DNA of 64,000 nt from Eunapius fragilis (lineage: Eukaryota > Porifera > Demospongiae > Spongillida > Spongillidae): contig OY811980.1 of NCBI GenBank assembly GCA_963681505.1, forward strand, positions 5,645,004-5,709,003. The letters run 5' to 3'. The notes under the pieces were generated by a model, which was not told the origin of the DNA, made no database searches, and saw nothing but the letters and a program-made list of their open reading frames with translations. Below are positions 36,396 through 61,199 of this stretch, piece by piece. How positions within the stretch are numbered: position 1 is the first letter of the stretch; each line of letters starts with the position of its first letter. Position numbers and translations under genes: made by a program.

Positions 36396-37280
36396 GGTGC
36401 ATGCCACATTGTTTGGTGAGTCACACGCAATGTCATTGTTCCGTCAAGGTGGTTTGGTATAACTATATAGGTCCCCAAATTTTTTAGGTTAACTATATGC
36501 CCATGATGACTGTTTAATAAACTTTCATTCCAGATCACTGGGGCAGACTGGTTGCTACAAGTGATGTGACTAACTCACGGTAAGGGAGTTGATAGGTGCT
36601 GTTTGCGAGGAGGGTGAACTGGAACAATGGCTGCTCCAAAGTCCCAAGAAGGAACACAAAAAGCAGCATTCCAAAGCACACAAGTTTGGCACCTGTAACA
36701 AGTAAGGAAGGGACAGGCAAATTGGTGAGGGATGTTACACAAGAAATCATCAGCTTGTTCCTAAGGCTGTGTTATTATAAAATGGAGTTGTGACAAATTG
36801 GTGGGATTAGTCTACACCTTCTTGTTGGCAATTGTGGTCATTCAACTGTATGCACAAAGCGGCTAGCTTCTTGTAAAGGAGTATTACATGGATAGTTAGC
36901 ACATTACACTTAACTCTTTCGTTAACGACATTTTTGAAAGGACTGCCAGCGAGGCTTCTCGACTGGCGCACTATAACAAGAAACACACCCTCACCAGCCG
37001 AGAGGTGCAGAGCATTTGTGCATTTTAGTTGCTGTTCACTGTCATATGATCAAAATCATTAATCCTTCCCCTTTGACCCTTACACCTTTGCCCCCCTCCC
37101 ACACACACACATCACACATATGGCAACACATAATATTCTTCATAGTGGTGCTTAAAAGAAAAACCTTCATTCAAGGGCCTCGCTACAACGAAAGAGAGCC
37201 TAACCCTAGCCACACACGTTTGATGAAACTGCCCACACTTTGCGAGGCATGGTTTAAACATATGGGGCCTTTCCTTATTT

Positions 37281-37566
37281 ACAAGTAAATAAAAACATTC
37301 TAGAAAGTAGTTGGTATATAGGATTGACTTAATGCTGGTGTAAAAAGCACGGAAAGAGTGACAGAAATTTGACTGGAAAATTGAAATAGGCCTATATTTA
37401 CCCATTACTCAGACATGCGCTGTTATTTTGTGAGTGTGCTAAATATAGGCCTATTTCAATTTTCCAGTCAAATTTCTGTCACTCTTGTTTCCGTGCTTTT
37501 TACACTAGCATTGGTCAATCCTATATACCAACTACTTTCTCGTTAGAGAATGTTTTTATTTACTTG
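37281..37566. mobile_element. Foldback MITE, copy 2
   Basis: Same tips as the element at 5219-5510 (ACAAGTAAATAAAAACATTC) and a similar TTGGTATATAGG / TGGTGTAAAAAGCA outer stem, but the inner stem (GACAGAAATTTGACTGG) differs from copy 1. Its own two arms still match each other. Not found in either palindrome arm. Confidence 0.85.
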
Positions 37567-38586
37567 TATAATATCTGTCGGTGAACATTCGTCCCAAGAG
37601 AATGTTATTATGAGTAATAAACTATTGATATAACGCGATGTAGAAGTTGCACAAGCCGGCATATATACATTTACCTGATCTTCTATTATTGACACAAGAT
37701 ATACGAACAGGGGTAAAGCTTGTGTGCTATAGGCGTCGTTAGATCCGTCCAAATAAGGGTTCAGTTCACCAAAAAAATGAGATTAGTTACAGCCAATGAA
37801 GGTACTGTACGTTCAGCTTTCTCTTACTGATTACTATCTTGGATAGTTGGGCGTAGCCCGACCTTCGCATACTGGCGGAAGGTCGGGTATCAAGCCTATA
37901 CATGTACACCTGGATTTGTACCGCTGTGGGCTATTAACACCCGCTTGGTCTGACCGTTGATTGAGTGATAATTACGCGTTGGTCGCGTGGCAGGCTATGA
38001 ATCTTTTTTAAAGGCTCAGGCTACAGCTGGATTTATATTATAATATCTGTCAGACTATGGAGAGAGTTAAAGAGTGCGTTACCGACGCGGCTAAGGAGTT
38101 GGGCTATCCAGAGATGAAACCAGAGCAACTTGAAGTAGCTGCTACTTTCATTGAGGGCAGAGATGTTTGTTCAGTTCTGCCTACTGGCTTTGGCAAGAGT
38201 TTATGTTACGTTTGCTTGCCGCTAGCGTTTGATAAGTTTATGAAAAAAGAGCGAGGCTATTCTATAGTCATCGTTGTGACCCCTCTTGTGTCAATAATAG
38301 ATGCTGGCTTGTGCCACTTCTACATCGTGTTACATCAATAATTTACTAACATTCTCTTGGGACGAATGTTCACCGACAGATATTATAATACAAATCCAGC
38401 TGTCTCACTCGTAGCCTGACTTCTCTGAGCCTTTAAAAAAGATTCATAGCTAGCCACGCGACCAACGCGTAATTATCACTCAATCAATGGTCAGACCAAG
38501 CGGGTGTTAATAGCCCACAGCACTATCAGATGGGTACAAATGGGCTTGCTTCCGCCAATACGCGAAGGTCGGGCTACGCCCAACTA
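37567..38586. mobile_element. Foldback element with RecQ-helicase-like fragment
   Basis: Arms of about 210 bp (37844-38053 and 38374-38586, outer ends AGTTGGGCGTAGCCCGACC) flank a 320-bp core with a helicase frame. A further inverted pair (37567-37690 against 38285-38391) shows that the element has been rearranged on itself. The right terminus belongs to the right palindrome arm, and a solo terminus ends the left arm. Confidence 0.7.
38057..38310 (+). pseudogene. RecQ-like helicase N-terminal fragment
   Basis: Starts MERVKECVTDAAKELGYPEM and includes KPEQLE (Q-motif like), then VLPTGFGKSLCYVCLPLAF with Walker A GFGKS, then VIVVTPLVS (motif Ia). It ends by running into the inverted arm. Motifs II to VI are missing, so it cannot be an active helicase. 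On the minus strand, 37752-37543 carries a stretch reading LVSIIEDQV that could be the continuation. A second fragment is at 60013-60195. Confidence 0.75.
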
Positions 38587-39119
38587 TGTCTTGGACGAGT
38601 TCCGCATCACGCTTATCGCCAATTCCTGATGAACATGGCTGCACTTGATTCGTTCTCCACACTATAAACATACAGAGGGTATCTCTGCGGCTTAAGTGTC
38701 GTTCCTATCTGCATTTGAAGAGGAGCAGAATAAAACCCGCCATAACGCATCCATTTCAGTCCCGTGTCCTCACTTGACGTATTCTGTTAATAGCTGTAAC
38801 AGCATTGATCGAGGAATCACTGCAAATACACAATTCAATAATAAAGTGCTACTGATTCAAACCACAAATGCGCGGGCTGAATCAAGCCAAATTGGCGATA
38901 AGTCATTTTAATTTCGCCGACGTTGCGGAAGTGAAAATATTTCAAGCGTGAGTCATTTAGGTAGAAAATTTGGTCGTGTACAACTCACACACCTGCAATA
39001 TACACAACCGCACATGGTGTCACACCAACACAAATCGTCCAATGGGAATCGGCCACGTGTGACCCTTGTGGTTGACCTTTCTTGAAGGATCCGTCATGGG
39101 CGTGGTCCGAATATACTAC

Positions 39120-40760
39120 AATATTTGAACAAATAGTCTCGGACACAGGTTCACAATTTGTGGCCAAATAATTACCACTATTAAGCAGTACTCCATACTA
39201 ATGGACTGGTTGAAACTTTTTAAGCAGGCAATGAAGGCTTGCAGAGGGAGGAAACGGAAAATCTTTGTAACTGTTACCATCCCCCACACTGTTTCTAATG
39301 AAGCCCTATATGGCACAAATAATTGAGGTTGTATTTTCTGAGAATTACTATTACCGAGAATATTGATAAAGTCAACATTCCTAGCCAGTATGGCCCGTGC
39401 TAGGGCTTTCACCAGAGTGATGTTCAATCTCATCATTCACTCCGGCTTTGTGAAATGAGGAGCCAAAGGCTAGGCATGTGGCCAGTAGAGCGAAGGTTCT
39501 CCTTACCTCCTCACCCCAGTTGCAGTACGTCTCCACTGCTAGAGGCACACACACCCAGCCCAGTTCATTGGCTGCATGCTTCCTCCTTTCCGCAGCTTCA
39601 GCAGCTGCACTCACCCTCAGACATACCTCAGCCAAAATAGTTGGGTTTAGTGGAGATGTGACAGTGATGTCAAAGGCAGCTGGCTTGCCTAGTGCCCAGT
39701 CCCTCATTAGCACATCAGCTGGGCGAGTGTGATCCAGTCCTGGTGTGAGGCCACTTCCAGCCTCTAATGCTGCTGCAATATGAGCTTGGTGGCAATAGCT
39801 CAAAAAGACATCACGAAACTTAAACAGGTAGCTTAAACAGGTAGCTGCATGGTCGAGTCCACGTCAGGGCAAAGAGCACATGAAGTGTCTCTGGAAGTGT
39901 CCAAGCCCAACCACCACTTCTCCGCTATCTGGAGCTCATTGGGATCTAAATGGAGCCCAAGACCCACAGAAAGTACAACTGTGAGCCATGAGGCTGCATA
40001 GGGTGCAGATGTGGGAAGAAGACAAGCTTTATCTGCCCCAGTTGCAGCTCCAACTACAAGCCCAAAAGAGTGGTCATCCAACCTCTGGGATAAGATTCTC
40101 TATGGGATCGGGGAAACCAAAATAGACTGTGGCACATGAGAACACTTTATCACCTCTGGAAAGGTGCTGCTCATATCGTTACGACTGAAAAGCTCACATT
40201 TAGCAAGATTGAGGACCTAATTCTTCAATCGGATTCATTGCTCAGCATACTGCAGATTTAGTACCAGCTAGCACCCCATCATCTAGCAACCATGCATGGA
40301 AAAGCATCTTCAAGCATTCATCATCCATATCAACCACAGAGATGATTCTTTGGAGCACAAGTGCAAAAAGTAAAGGGCCCAATGGATCCCCCTGCAAAAC
40401 CCCCTGATTCTGATGGCAAGCCACCCAAAGGATGCGGCCACAGTGCTCAATGTGCACCATAGCACCACCATATATATATACTGCCCAAGGTAGTTTGGTC
40501 GAGCCATGACCGGCAATGGAAACCGCATATTGGTATTGCCTGAACCCTGGTATTGTTATTTGTTATAACCGCCCGATGTTATTTGTACGAAACCCATGTA
40601 GAATTGTACTGTGTGTTCACTCGCGACCTCCAGGGCCACCGTAAGCATTTGTATGCGAATGCCCTATGAAGTTTAATCGCCCCAACCTAACCACTGCACT
40701 GTCTATATAAATAACTACCCAGATCAGCAGAGCAACAAGATACACGAACAGAAATATACC
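39120..40760 (-). mobile_element. RT/endonuclease-like element, right-arm copy
   Basis: Mirror of the left-arm copy: RT core at 40460-40242 (QGDPLGPLLFALVLQ, WLLDDGVLAG), opposite-strand segment at about 40130-40240, then 40081-39833 (AASWLTVVLSVGLGLHLDPN) and 39803-39381 (RPADVLMRDWALGKPAAFDI). It retains an extra flank (40563-40760, containing TATATAAATAACTACCC) shared with the third copy at 62290 but lost in the left arm. Frames are interrupted. Confidence 0.72.
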
Positions 40761-41460
40761 TTGGGGACACACAAAATGTACCCCGACAATAGCCATGTCA
40801 CCTGCAGGCTGAGTGTATAACTATCAGTAACAAATGTGTCATGCATGCGTAATTATATGAATAACACACGAGCTCCATACTATGAAACACTTCTGATCTG
40901 GGTATGCCGCAGTGTACACTGCAACGTACGCTGTCCCGCCTTACCACATCCATATGAATACAGACATCTCACGTGATCCCCAAAGGAGGGAGCTTAGTTT
41001 CTGCCAAAAGTCCATTACCTATACAAACGACAGAATCGTATGTGGGATTTTCAGGGTAACATAGATTATGTCTTTTTAGCCCGCAAGGGATTGACCACTT
41101 TGATTGATAATTGTCGGGGATAATGACGATATATGTGACATGCGTGTAGTGTTAATCTTGTGTTTTCTGATCACAGAGCAGCTAGTTGCTCTAACTGGTT
41201 ATCGCTTGATATCCAAAAAACCTCAACGCTACATAAAAACCAGAAACTGTGAACGCTATATTGTGTCGTATGTGGTGTTAACACACACGCTTTTTTATTT
41301 CTTCTCAATGCATGTGAGGTTCTACATTTCCCCCCCCTGGGGATGCATATGGCTAGGTCCTACCGCCGTGTACCATGTATATGCATTTATTTTCTGTGCC
41401 ACTGAGTAATCCTGTTAAAATCTTTATGTCTTGTTTATCAATCTAGAGTGTACTAAAATG
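40563..41460. other. Right-arm-specific segment next to the RT element
   Basis: Absent from the left arm. The first ~200 bp match the mirror of 62290-62490, so they belong to the RT element; the rest is anonymous. Apart from one open frame at 41104-41409 that I do not recognise, nothing is seen. Confidence 0.5.
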
Positions 41461-42151
41461 GAAGTGCAATTTTATGAATCATACAATTCCTGCCACGCGT
41501 GATGCGGTTCAGCTGACAATGAATATGAGGATAGATAGCTTTCTCGAGAACTACAGTGTATAAAGGCCCCTACGTCAAAATAGTTATTAGCAAAACATGG
41601 TAAGATTTGACAACAAGGATCCGCTCTATATTGAACAACAGCATTTAAAAATGAATTTGTATGCATGCGTCATCCTAAGTTAGTGAAGAAAAAGGAAATG
41701 TTATTATACATGCACGCACAACATACATGCATGTACACACAATTACTCAAGACAAATACACACACACATCAGACATATAATACAATACATTAGCTACATC
41801 TGTTGCCCTCATTAATTATCAAGAAACTGATTCGTTTGCTCCTGTTGTTATATATGCATGCCTATATATATACGAATACATGCATGCGGAAAATAAAAAG
41901 AATGCATGGAATGATGAATGATCCAATTGTCACTACATGTACCATCTAGATCATTGACCGATTTCTTTAGAATTCGGCTCATGGATAAAATTCATCGGTT
42001 GCTTGCATGCTTGATACACCGCATGCATGCAACACAAACTACATTATTATGATAGATGCGAATACTCGATCCTATAAAAGGAGCATGCAGATACATGTAT
42101 CAAAAGACGAATCACATCTGCACTTCGTACTTTTAAAAGACTTAGTGTATA

Positions 42152-55327
<13,176 letters not shown>

Positions 55328-55537
55328 CTGAAGTACCCATAAAAGAACAAGAAATTCACCATTTGTAGTCATGCTCCTGCTTCTATTCACATGTTGTACA
55401 TTTTTATTGTGTGTTTCCAGTTTATTGAATGAGCATATGAATCCTAATGAAAGAAATGCGATGTTTACAGCTAGCTAGTGTTAAATATTCCTTTTTGCAT
55501 GTCCAGGAATGTATTGAAATATTCCTTTCAGACAACT

Positions 55538-55569
<32 letters not shown>

Positions 55570-55649
55570 TCTACCCAAGAAAATGAATTTCTCTTGGTTT
55601 TAAAGCCATTGAAAGCTGTGATATAACTTATCCTACCTCTTACCTCCAG
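55328..55649. other. 3' flank of the TSP gene
   Basis: Holds the likely 3' untranslated region and a (TA)n tract at about 55540-55568 that the left arm lacks. An AATGAA/ATAAAA-type signal is not clearly resolved. Confidence 0.45.
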
Positions 55650-55828
55650 CCCTCCCTCCTCCTGTGGTCACTGCATCATCTGGCAGCTCAATAGCTGAAT
55701 CTGTGTACTCACTGATGTGTACAGTGAAGGTGGTAGATGGACTGGTAGTTGTCCCTGATGTGGTGTGGATGAAAGATGGAAGAGTACTTGTTAATGGGAC
55801 TAATACCACACTGACTAGAACTGTATCA
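55650..55828 (+). pseudogene. Orphan front half of an A-type Ig exon, right arm
   Basis: Mirror of 23847-24026. Starts after CTTACCTCCAG and encodes VTASSGSSIAESVYSLMC, then VVDGLVVVPDVVWMKDGR, ending at the same point as the left copy. Present in both arms, so older than the duplication. Confidence 0.78.
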
Positions 55829-57341
55829 TTTTGTTTCTTTCTCTATTCTGACCAATCACATGGGAAGTAAATATATACCTATGTCTCATTTTTAATGATC
55901 CTAAAAGTATTTTACCTGTTGCATATAAGTGTTGCACTCATCTTGTTGCTGTTTAATGTGCATAGTGTTTTCACATTCAACCTCTACTGTACACTAGTTG
56001 TAGTGTTACAATGTGAATAACGTATAATAAAAAGTGGCATAGCCATATATGGATTGCATGACTTGGTGTTGCGGGTTGTTGTTGACAGGTCTGTGGTTTA
56101 ACACAAGGTTGTTGTGTATCAACTTGTTTAATGAAAGAAGGCCGTTGACATATACTGTTGCAGGCTGTAAACTCCCATGTACTAAGGAAAATTTTTTTGT
56201 TGTGCATGTGCATGTTTTAGAACTTGGTAACCTGCATCACTGCAAAGAAAAAACGTCCGATTCATATTTCGCGTACCACATTGTCTGTTATTTACATCAA
56301 TCAAAGCATTTTATCACCCAGATAGCGTAAGCCCAGTGCAGTTTGATGTGGTCGTTGTGTAGTTCCATTGTGAGTGCGAGGATGAGTGGGCACTACTTAC
56401 AAGGGCTTAGGACAACTTTTCCTCCTTTTCACATTAAATCCCCCCACTCCCCCCCCCCCCCCCCCAAGTAAAAGTAATTGAGTATTCATTGTGCATGCTG
56501 CCAAACAACAAATACACAACCACTAGAATACGACAACAATGCAGCACACAACAAGGACTGCCAACAACAGCATGGTACACCATTTTTCTACACCAGAGCG
56601 GTACAATGCATACATCATTTAGTGTGGCCCACACACCCTCATGGAAGAGACCAACAGTGAGGATAACCCAGTGGGATAAAAAAAAACTCAAAACAGGAAA
56701 AACAACCTGGCCTAACAAACAAATCTAACCTGGCCTAACAAACTGTTCCACACAATATCATTGGAGTGCAACAGCACACAAATACACTTGATGTCCCCCC
56801 ACCAGGTAGTATCGCTTTAGAATCTCCTGGAAGGACATCTTCAGGTATCAGATATATGAATAAAGCATGAAACTGATTTGTACAGGAAGGATCGCATTAA
56901 ATTCGTTGAGGTATCCAGACAGTATGAAGCAGCTGTAAAAAATTTTCTTACTGCACAAGAATTATATCTAGCAGAAAGTTTTCCAAATTGTATTCTTACA
57001 TTAACTCAAAGTTAAATCATTCTGGTGGTATTCCTCCTCTGCAAAAAGAAGATGGCTCCATTGCATTTTCATCGGATTAGGCCTGGCATTAAGTAATGCA
57101 AATAATTCCATAGCATATTTTCCCAGAAAGGTAATTCATGTAGTTTGAAATGATGGGGATGATGTTGGTTATAATCTGATGAAAGTGCTTGCAAATGTAT
57201 AACAATTTTTTAGTTATGCTAAGAGGCTATTGTTTTGAGTAGCAAAATGTGTTGCTAGGAATCAATATGGGCATCATAGCTAATAATGGAAAAATTAATA
57301 AGCAGATCAGAAGGCATGTGCAGCTCAATGATCATTATTAT
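55829..57341. other. Outer part of right arm, no recognised gene
   Basis: Mirrors 21128-23846 apart from indels. About 56820-57080 is absent from the left arm and includes an open stretch at 56884-57015 (FVEVSRQYEAAVKNF, then TAQELYLAESFPN) that looks coding but is unassigned and ends in a stop. Confidence 0.5.
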
Positions 57342-58200
57342 ATTATATTAAGGATGAAAGAATACTTGTTAATGGACTCATACCACAGTGACAAGAACTG
57401 TATCAGGATCCAATAGCACTCTAAATCTCACCTTCAACCCTCTCCTCACATCACATGGGGCACCATATGTATGTACTGCCAGACTAGCTATACGTGAAAT
57501 TACTCAGATCAGTGTTAATAGTTCTACAGTGGTTAACATGACAGTTAAGAGTAAGTCAAACATATCTGTTAATCACATTAACCTTTAAAACTACTTCTCC
57601 CACCAGTAACTGCACCTCAGAATACTCTGAAAAATATTTCAACATCCACATCCTTCTTCTCAGGGACTCATGCGAGCATCATATGTGCTTTAGCAACCCA
57701 ATCAGTAGTTGACACTACTGTAATAGTGAATGCAACATGGAATGGACCTCAGGGCAATATTCCTAGGAATATGGTAGCAGTATCACAGTATGCCACCAAC
57801 TATACATACAATACAACACTTCAGATCACCTCTGAACACCAGTGACACTGGATATTATCAGTGTACTGGTAATTTATTTTCAACGAATAATTACATACAT
57901 GGTACAAGGTAGCTGTGACCAAATGTATGCCATTACCCGTTGAAAACTAATGCCCATACCTTTATGTACAGCTCTCCCACTTCCTGCGGTGACTGCATCA
58001 TCTGGCAGCTCAATAGCTGGGTCTGTGTACTCACTGGTGTGTACAGTGAAGGTGGTAGATGGACTGGTAGTTGTCCCTGATGTGGTGTGGATGAAGGATG
58101 GAAGAGTACTTGTTAATGGGACTAATACCACAGTGATAAGAACTGCTATATCTCACCTTTAACCCTTTCCGTACATCACATGGAGGACAATACACCTGTA
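57342..58200 (+). pseudogene. Decayed fragment of the Ig cassette array
   Basis: Three pieces in order: the back half of an A exon (about 57358-57550, CTARLAIREITQISVN), a B exon (about 57608-57905, with a frameshift before the second Cys region), and the front of another A exon (about 57972-58190, broken after NGTNTTVIRTA). Each best matches, in order, the array exons at 15969-16292, 15563-15913 and 15188-15505. It lies in inverted orientation relative to the main gene, as if the palindrome once extended into it. Confidence 0.75.
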
Positions 58201-59070
58201 ATGTGCCATCTTGACTCCATTAAATGTAGGCTCAAATGTATATGCCTGTATGGGCAGACAACATGCATAGCAATGTGAGGCTATACACCAGCAGTACTCT
58301 GGAGTGTTCACACTATCTCTGTAGATCACTGGGCTTGACCACACCCCTTCCTGGATGAAGCTATTCGGCCATCTTGGCTCCATTAAATGTAGGCTCACAT
58401 GTATATGCTTGTATAGGCAGACAACATGCATAGCAATGTGAGGCTATGCACCAGCAGTACTCTGGAATGCTCACACTATCTCTGTGGATCACTGGGTTTG
58501 ACCACACCCCTTCCTGGGTGAAGATATTTGGCCATCTTCACCCCATTAAATGTAGGCTCACAAGTATATGCCTGTATGGGCAGACAACATGCATAGCAAT
58601 GTGAGGCTATACACCAGCAGTACTCTGGAGTGTTCACACTATCTCTGTAGATCACTGGGTTTGACCACACTCCTTCCTGGATGAAGATATTCGGCCATCT
58701 TGGCTCCATAAAATGTAGGATCACATGTATATGCTTGTATAGGCAGACTACATGCATAGCAATGTGAGGCTATACACCAGCAGTACTCTGGAGTGCTCAC
58801 ACTATCTCTGTAGATCACTGGGTTTGACCACACCCCTTCCTGGATGAAGCTATTCGGCCATCTTGGCTCCATTAAATGTAGGCTCACATGTATATGCTTG
58901 TATAGGCAGACAACATGCATAGCAATGTGAGGCTATGCACCAGCAGTACTCTGGAATGCTCACACTATCTCTTTGGATCACTGGGTTTGACCACACCTCT
59001 TCCTGGATGATGATATTCGGCCATCTTGACTCCATTAAATGTAGGCTCACAAGTATATGCCTTTATAGGC
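58200..59070. repeat. ~163-bp satellite, first block
   Basis: About five tandem copies of a unit with TTCGGCCATCTTGGCTCCAT, GGCAGACAACATGCATAGCA and CAGCAGTACTCTGGAGTG. The start overlaps the end of the Ig pseudogene. It continues at 59525 after an insertion. Confidence 0.88.
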
Positions 59071-59077
59071 AGACAAC

Positions 59078-59525
59078 CATATATGGATTATGATGATCGC
59101 CTTGCGAACCTGGGTTTACAGTCCTTAGAGTACAGGAGAGTCTTCTACGACCTTGTCATATGCTACAAGATCTATAATAACCTGGTTGATTTACCTTTTG
59201 AGAGTTTTTTCACCAAACCGGCTAGGCCGTATTCCATCCGAGGTCATCCTTGTATCCTGCGATCCAAACATTTACCCCATCATGCATTCCGAGCGCATTT
59301 TTTCACAGAACGTGTGATACCTATATGGAACCACTTACCGCAAGATGTTGTCACTTCATTGAACATTACAGTTTTTCGTACCCGACTTAGATCTGTGGAC
59401 CTTTCACCCTATTGTATGTTATATCCCTCCCATGTTTAGGCAGTTTGTAAGTGCACGTACACATCGTGCCACTACTTGCCTTTTTGCATATGTTTGTCTG
59501 TTTATATGTATGCAATCAATCAATC
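59078..59525 (+). mobile_element. 5'-truncated CR1/jockey-like retrotransposon end
   Basis: The frame to 59439 encodes the conserved tail of non-LTR retrotransposon RT proteins: RLANLGLQSLEYRRVFYDLV, YKIYNNLVDLP, RGHPCILR, FFTERVIPIWNHLPQDVV. A short untranslated end finishes in (AATC)n. It splits one satellite unit between GGCAGACAA and CATGCATAGC. Confidence 0.8.
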
Positions 59526-59765
59526 AACATGCATAGCAATGTGAGGCTATACACCAGAAGTACTCTAGAGTGCTCACACTATCTCTGTGGATCACTGGGT
59601 TTGACCACACCCCTTCCTGGATGAAGATATTCGGCCATCTTGGCTCCATTAAATGTAAGCTCACATGTATATGCCTATATTGACAGCTAACATGCATAGC
59701 AATGTGAGGCTATACACCAGCAGTACTCTGGAGTGCTTACACAATCTCTGCGAGTCACTGGTATC
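59525..59765. repeat. ~163-bp satellite, second block
   Basis: About one and a half further units in the same register as the first block, decaying into anonymous sequence after CACAATCTCTGCGAGTCAC. Confidence 0.8.
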
Positions 59766-60012
59766 AGTATTGGCATGGCGCGCCATATCGGTGCCGCGTC
59801 GATTTCTCGTTTATTGTTCTTTGAAGTTACGTAACCCTAATCAGCTGTACAAACGTAACCTACTTTGCACTCGAATTGCTGGCAGTAGGTACCGAAGCCA
59901 TGTTAGAATCTCCCTTGTTTGCTACATATAGATATATAGCTTTGACCGCGCGCGCCGGTTTTCAGTATGCAAGTGTTAAAACGCAAGGAATGTGGGGCTG
60001 AGGAATGTGAGG
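59765..60012. other. Anonymous interval
   Basis: No gene recognised. Contains a short GC-rich patch (ACCGCGCGCGCCGG) near 59945 and sequence of TE-flank appearance. Confidence 0.4.
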
Positions 60013-60195
60013 CTAGCTTCCGTTCGGTGACACAAGAGGGGTCACGACGATCACTATTGAATAGCCTCGCTCTTTTTTCATAAACTTATTAAACGCTAGC
60101 GGCAAGCAAGCGTAACATAAACTCTTGCCAAAGCCAGTAGGCAGAACTGAAAAAACATCTCTGCCCTCAATGAAAGTAGCAGCTACTTCCACAGG
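60013..60195 (-). pseudogene. RecQ-like helicase fragment, second copy
   Basis: Minus-strand frame EVAATFIEGRDVFSVLPTGFGK, SLCYACLPLAFNKFMKKERG, VIVVTPLVS. Same segment as 38057-38310 with a few substitutions, lacking the N-terminal residues and all later helicase motifs. No foldback arms are seen beside it. Confidence 0.75.
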
Positions 60196-60480
60196 GAAAA
60201 AATGCGGTGAATCAAGCCTTGATTTATGAATTGATTTGTTCTCGGGTATCACGCGGTAAATCAATGATTGATTTCATAGTTAAATCAATCAAAAATCTAT
60301 TGGACAATCAAGCAGAAATCACGCAGAATATTTATCAATTGATTTTATTACGAATCAATTGTAATATGCATTGTAAAATCCACAATAAATGATTTTGCAC
60401 ACGATTTTAGTATAGTGAATCCCGTGTAGAATCAAACGCACGATTTCATAAGCAAATGATTATTATTTTATCACAAGCAT
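60196..60480. other. AATCAATTGATT-rich interval
   Basis: Many short AATCAAT/ATTGATT pairs in both orientations (for example GGTAAATCAATGATTGATTTC), probably a small palindromic element; ends not defined. An 18-base T run follows at 60631-60648. Confidence 0.4.
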
Positions 60481-60814
60481 TAGAATGAGACAAAGAGAAA
60501 GATGACGTCAGTCCGCATCAGAGCTAACGTTGCTTGAAGGACGAGCAGGTTCTGGGGAGTGGTGAGGAATCTCATGGCTTGTCCCTCCAACTCCACAAGA
60601 CGCTCTTGCCCTTTTAATGCTCAGCAGCCATTTTTTTTTTTTTTTTTTGGTACACTGTCCGGATCCATTCTTCTTGCGCATGCTCATGCATGGCCTTCAC
60701 TTGATTCATCAAAGCCGGCGCCCAAAGAGCTCGAGGTCTCTGGTAGCGGTAGTGGCACTGTTGGTACTGAAGCACGGAGCTTTTTAATGGACTCAACATC
60801 AACATCCTCTAGGT

Positions 60815-61190
60815 AGCTGGCACAAAATGACTTACCTCTGGGTAGCTGACACACAATAGCGTACCTCTGGGTAACTGACATGCAATGGCTTACCTCTGGC
60901 TTGCTGACACACAATGGCTTACCTCTGGGTAACTGACATACAATGGCTTACCTCTGGCTTGCTGACACACAATGGCTTACCTCTGGCTTACTGACACACA
61001 ATGGCTTACCTCTGGGTAACTGACACACAATGGCTTGCCTCTGGCTTGCTGACACACAATGGCTTACCTCTGGCTTGCTGACACACAATGGCTTACCTCT
61101 GGCTTGCTGACACACAATGGCTTACCTCTGGCTTGCTGACACACAATGGCTTACCTCTGGGTAGCTGACACAAAATGGCTTATCTCTAGC
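60815..61190. repeat. 28-bp tandem repeat
   Basis: About 13 copies of TGACACACAATGGCTTACCT plus CTGGCTTGC or CTGGGTAGC. Non-coding by appearance. Confidence 0.88.
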
Positions 61191-61199
61191 AGACAAAAA

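Larger units (their letters stand above)
34974..38390. other. Palindrome spacer
   Basis: Sequence between the two arms and not shared by them: the hairpin insertion copy 2, anonymous DNA with a GTC/TTC microsatellite (35219-35256), a CA-rich minisatellite, anonymous DNA, a foldback MITE and most of the RecQ-bearing element. Around 35480-36000 and 36400-37280 I see no gene; short open frames there look random. Confidence 0.7.

Noticed and set aside
36009-36538. Overlapping Cys/Val- or His/Thr-rich frames over the CA-rich minisatellite
   Set aside because: Low-complexity translation of CACACACCATGCACAAG repeats in several frames; no domain.
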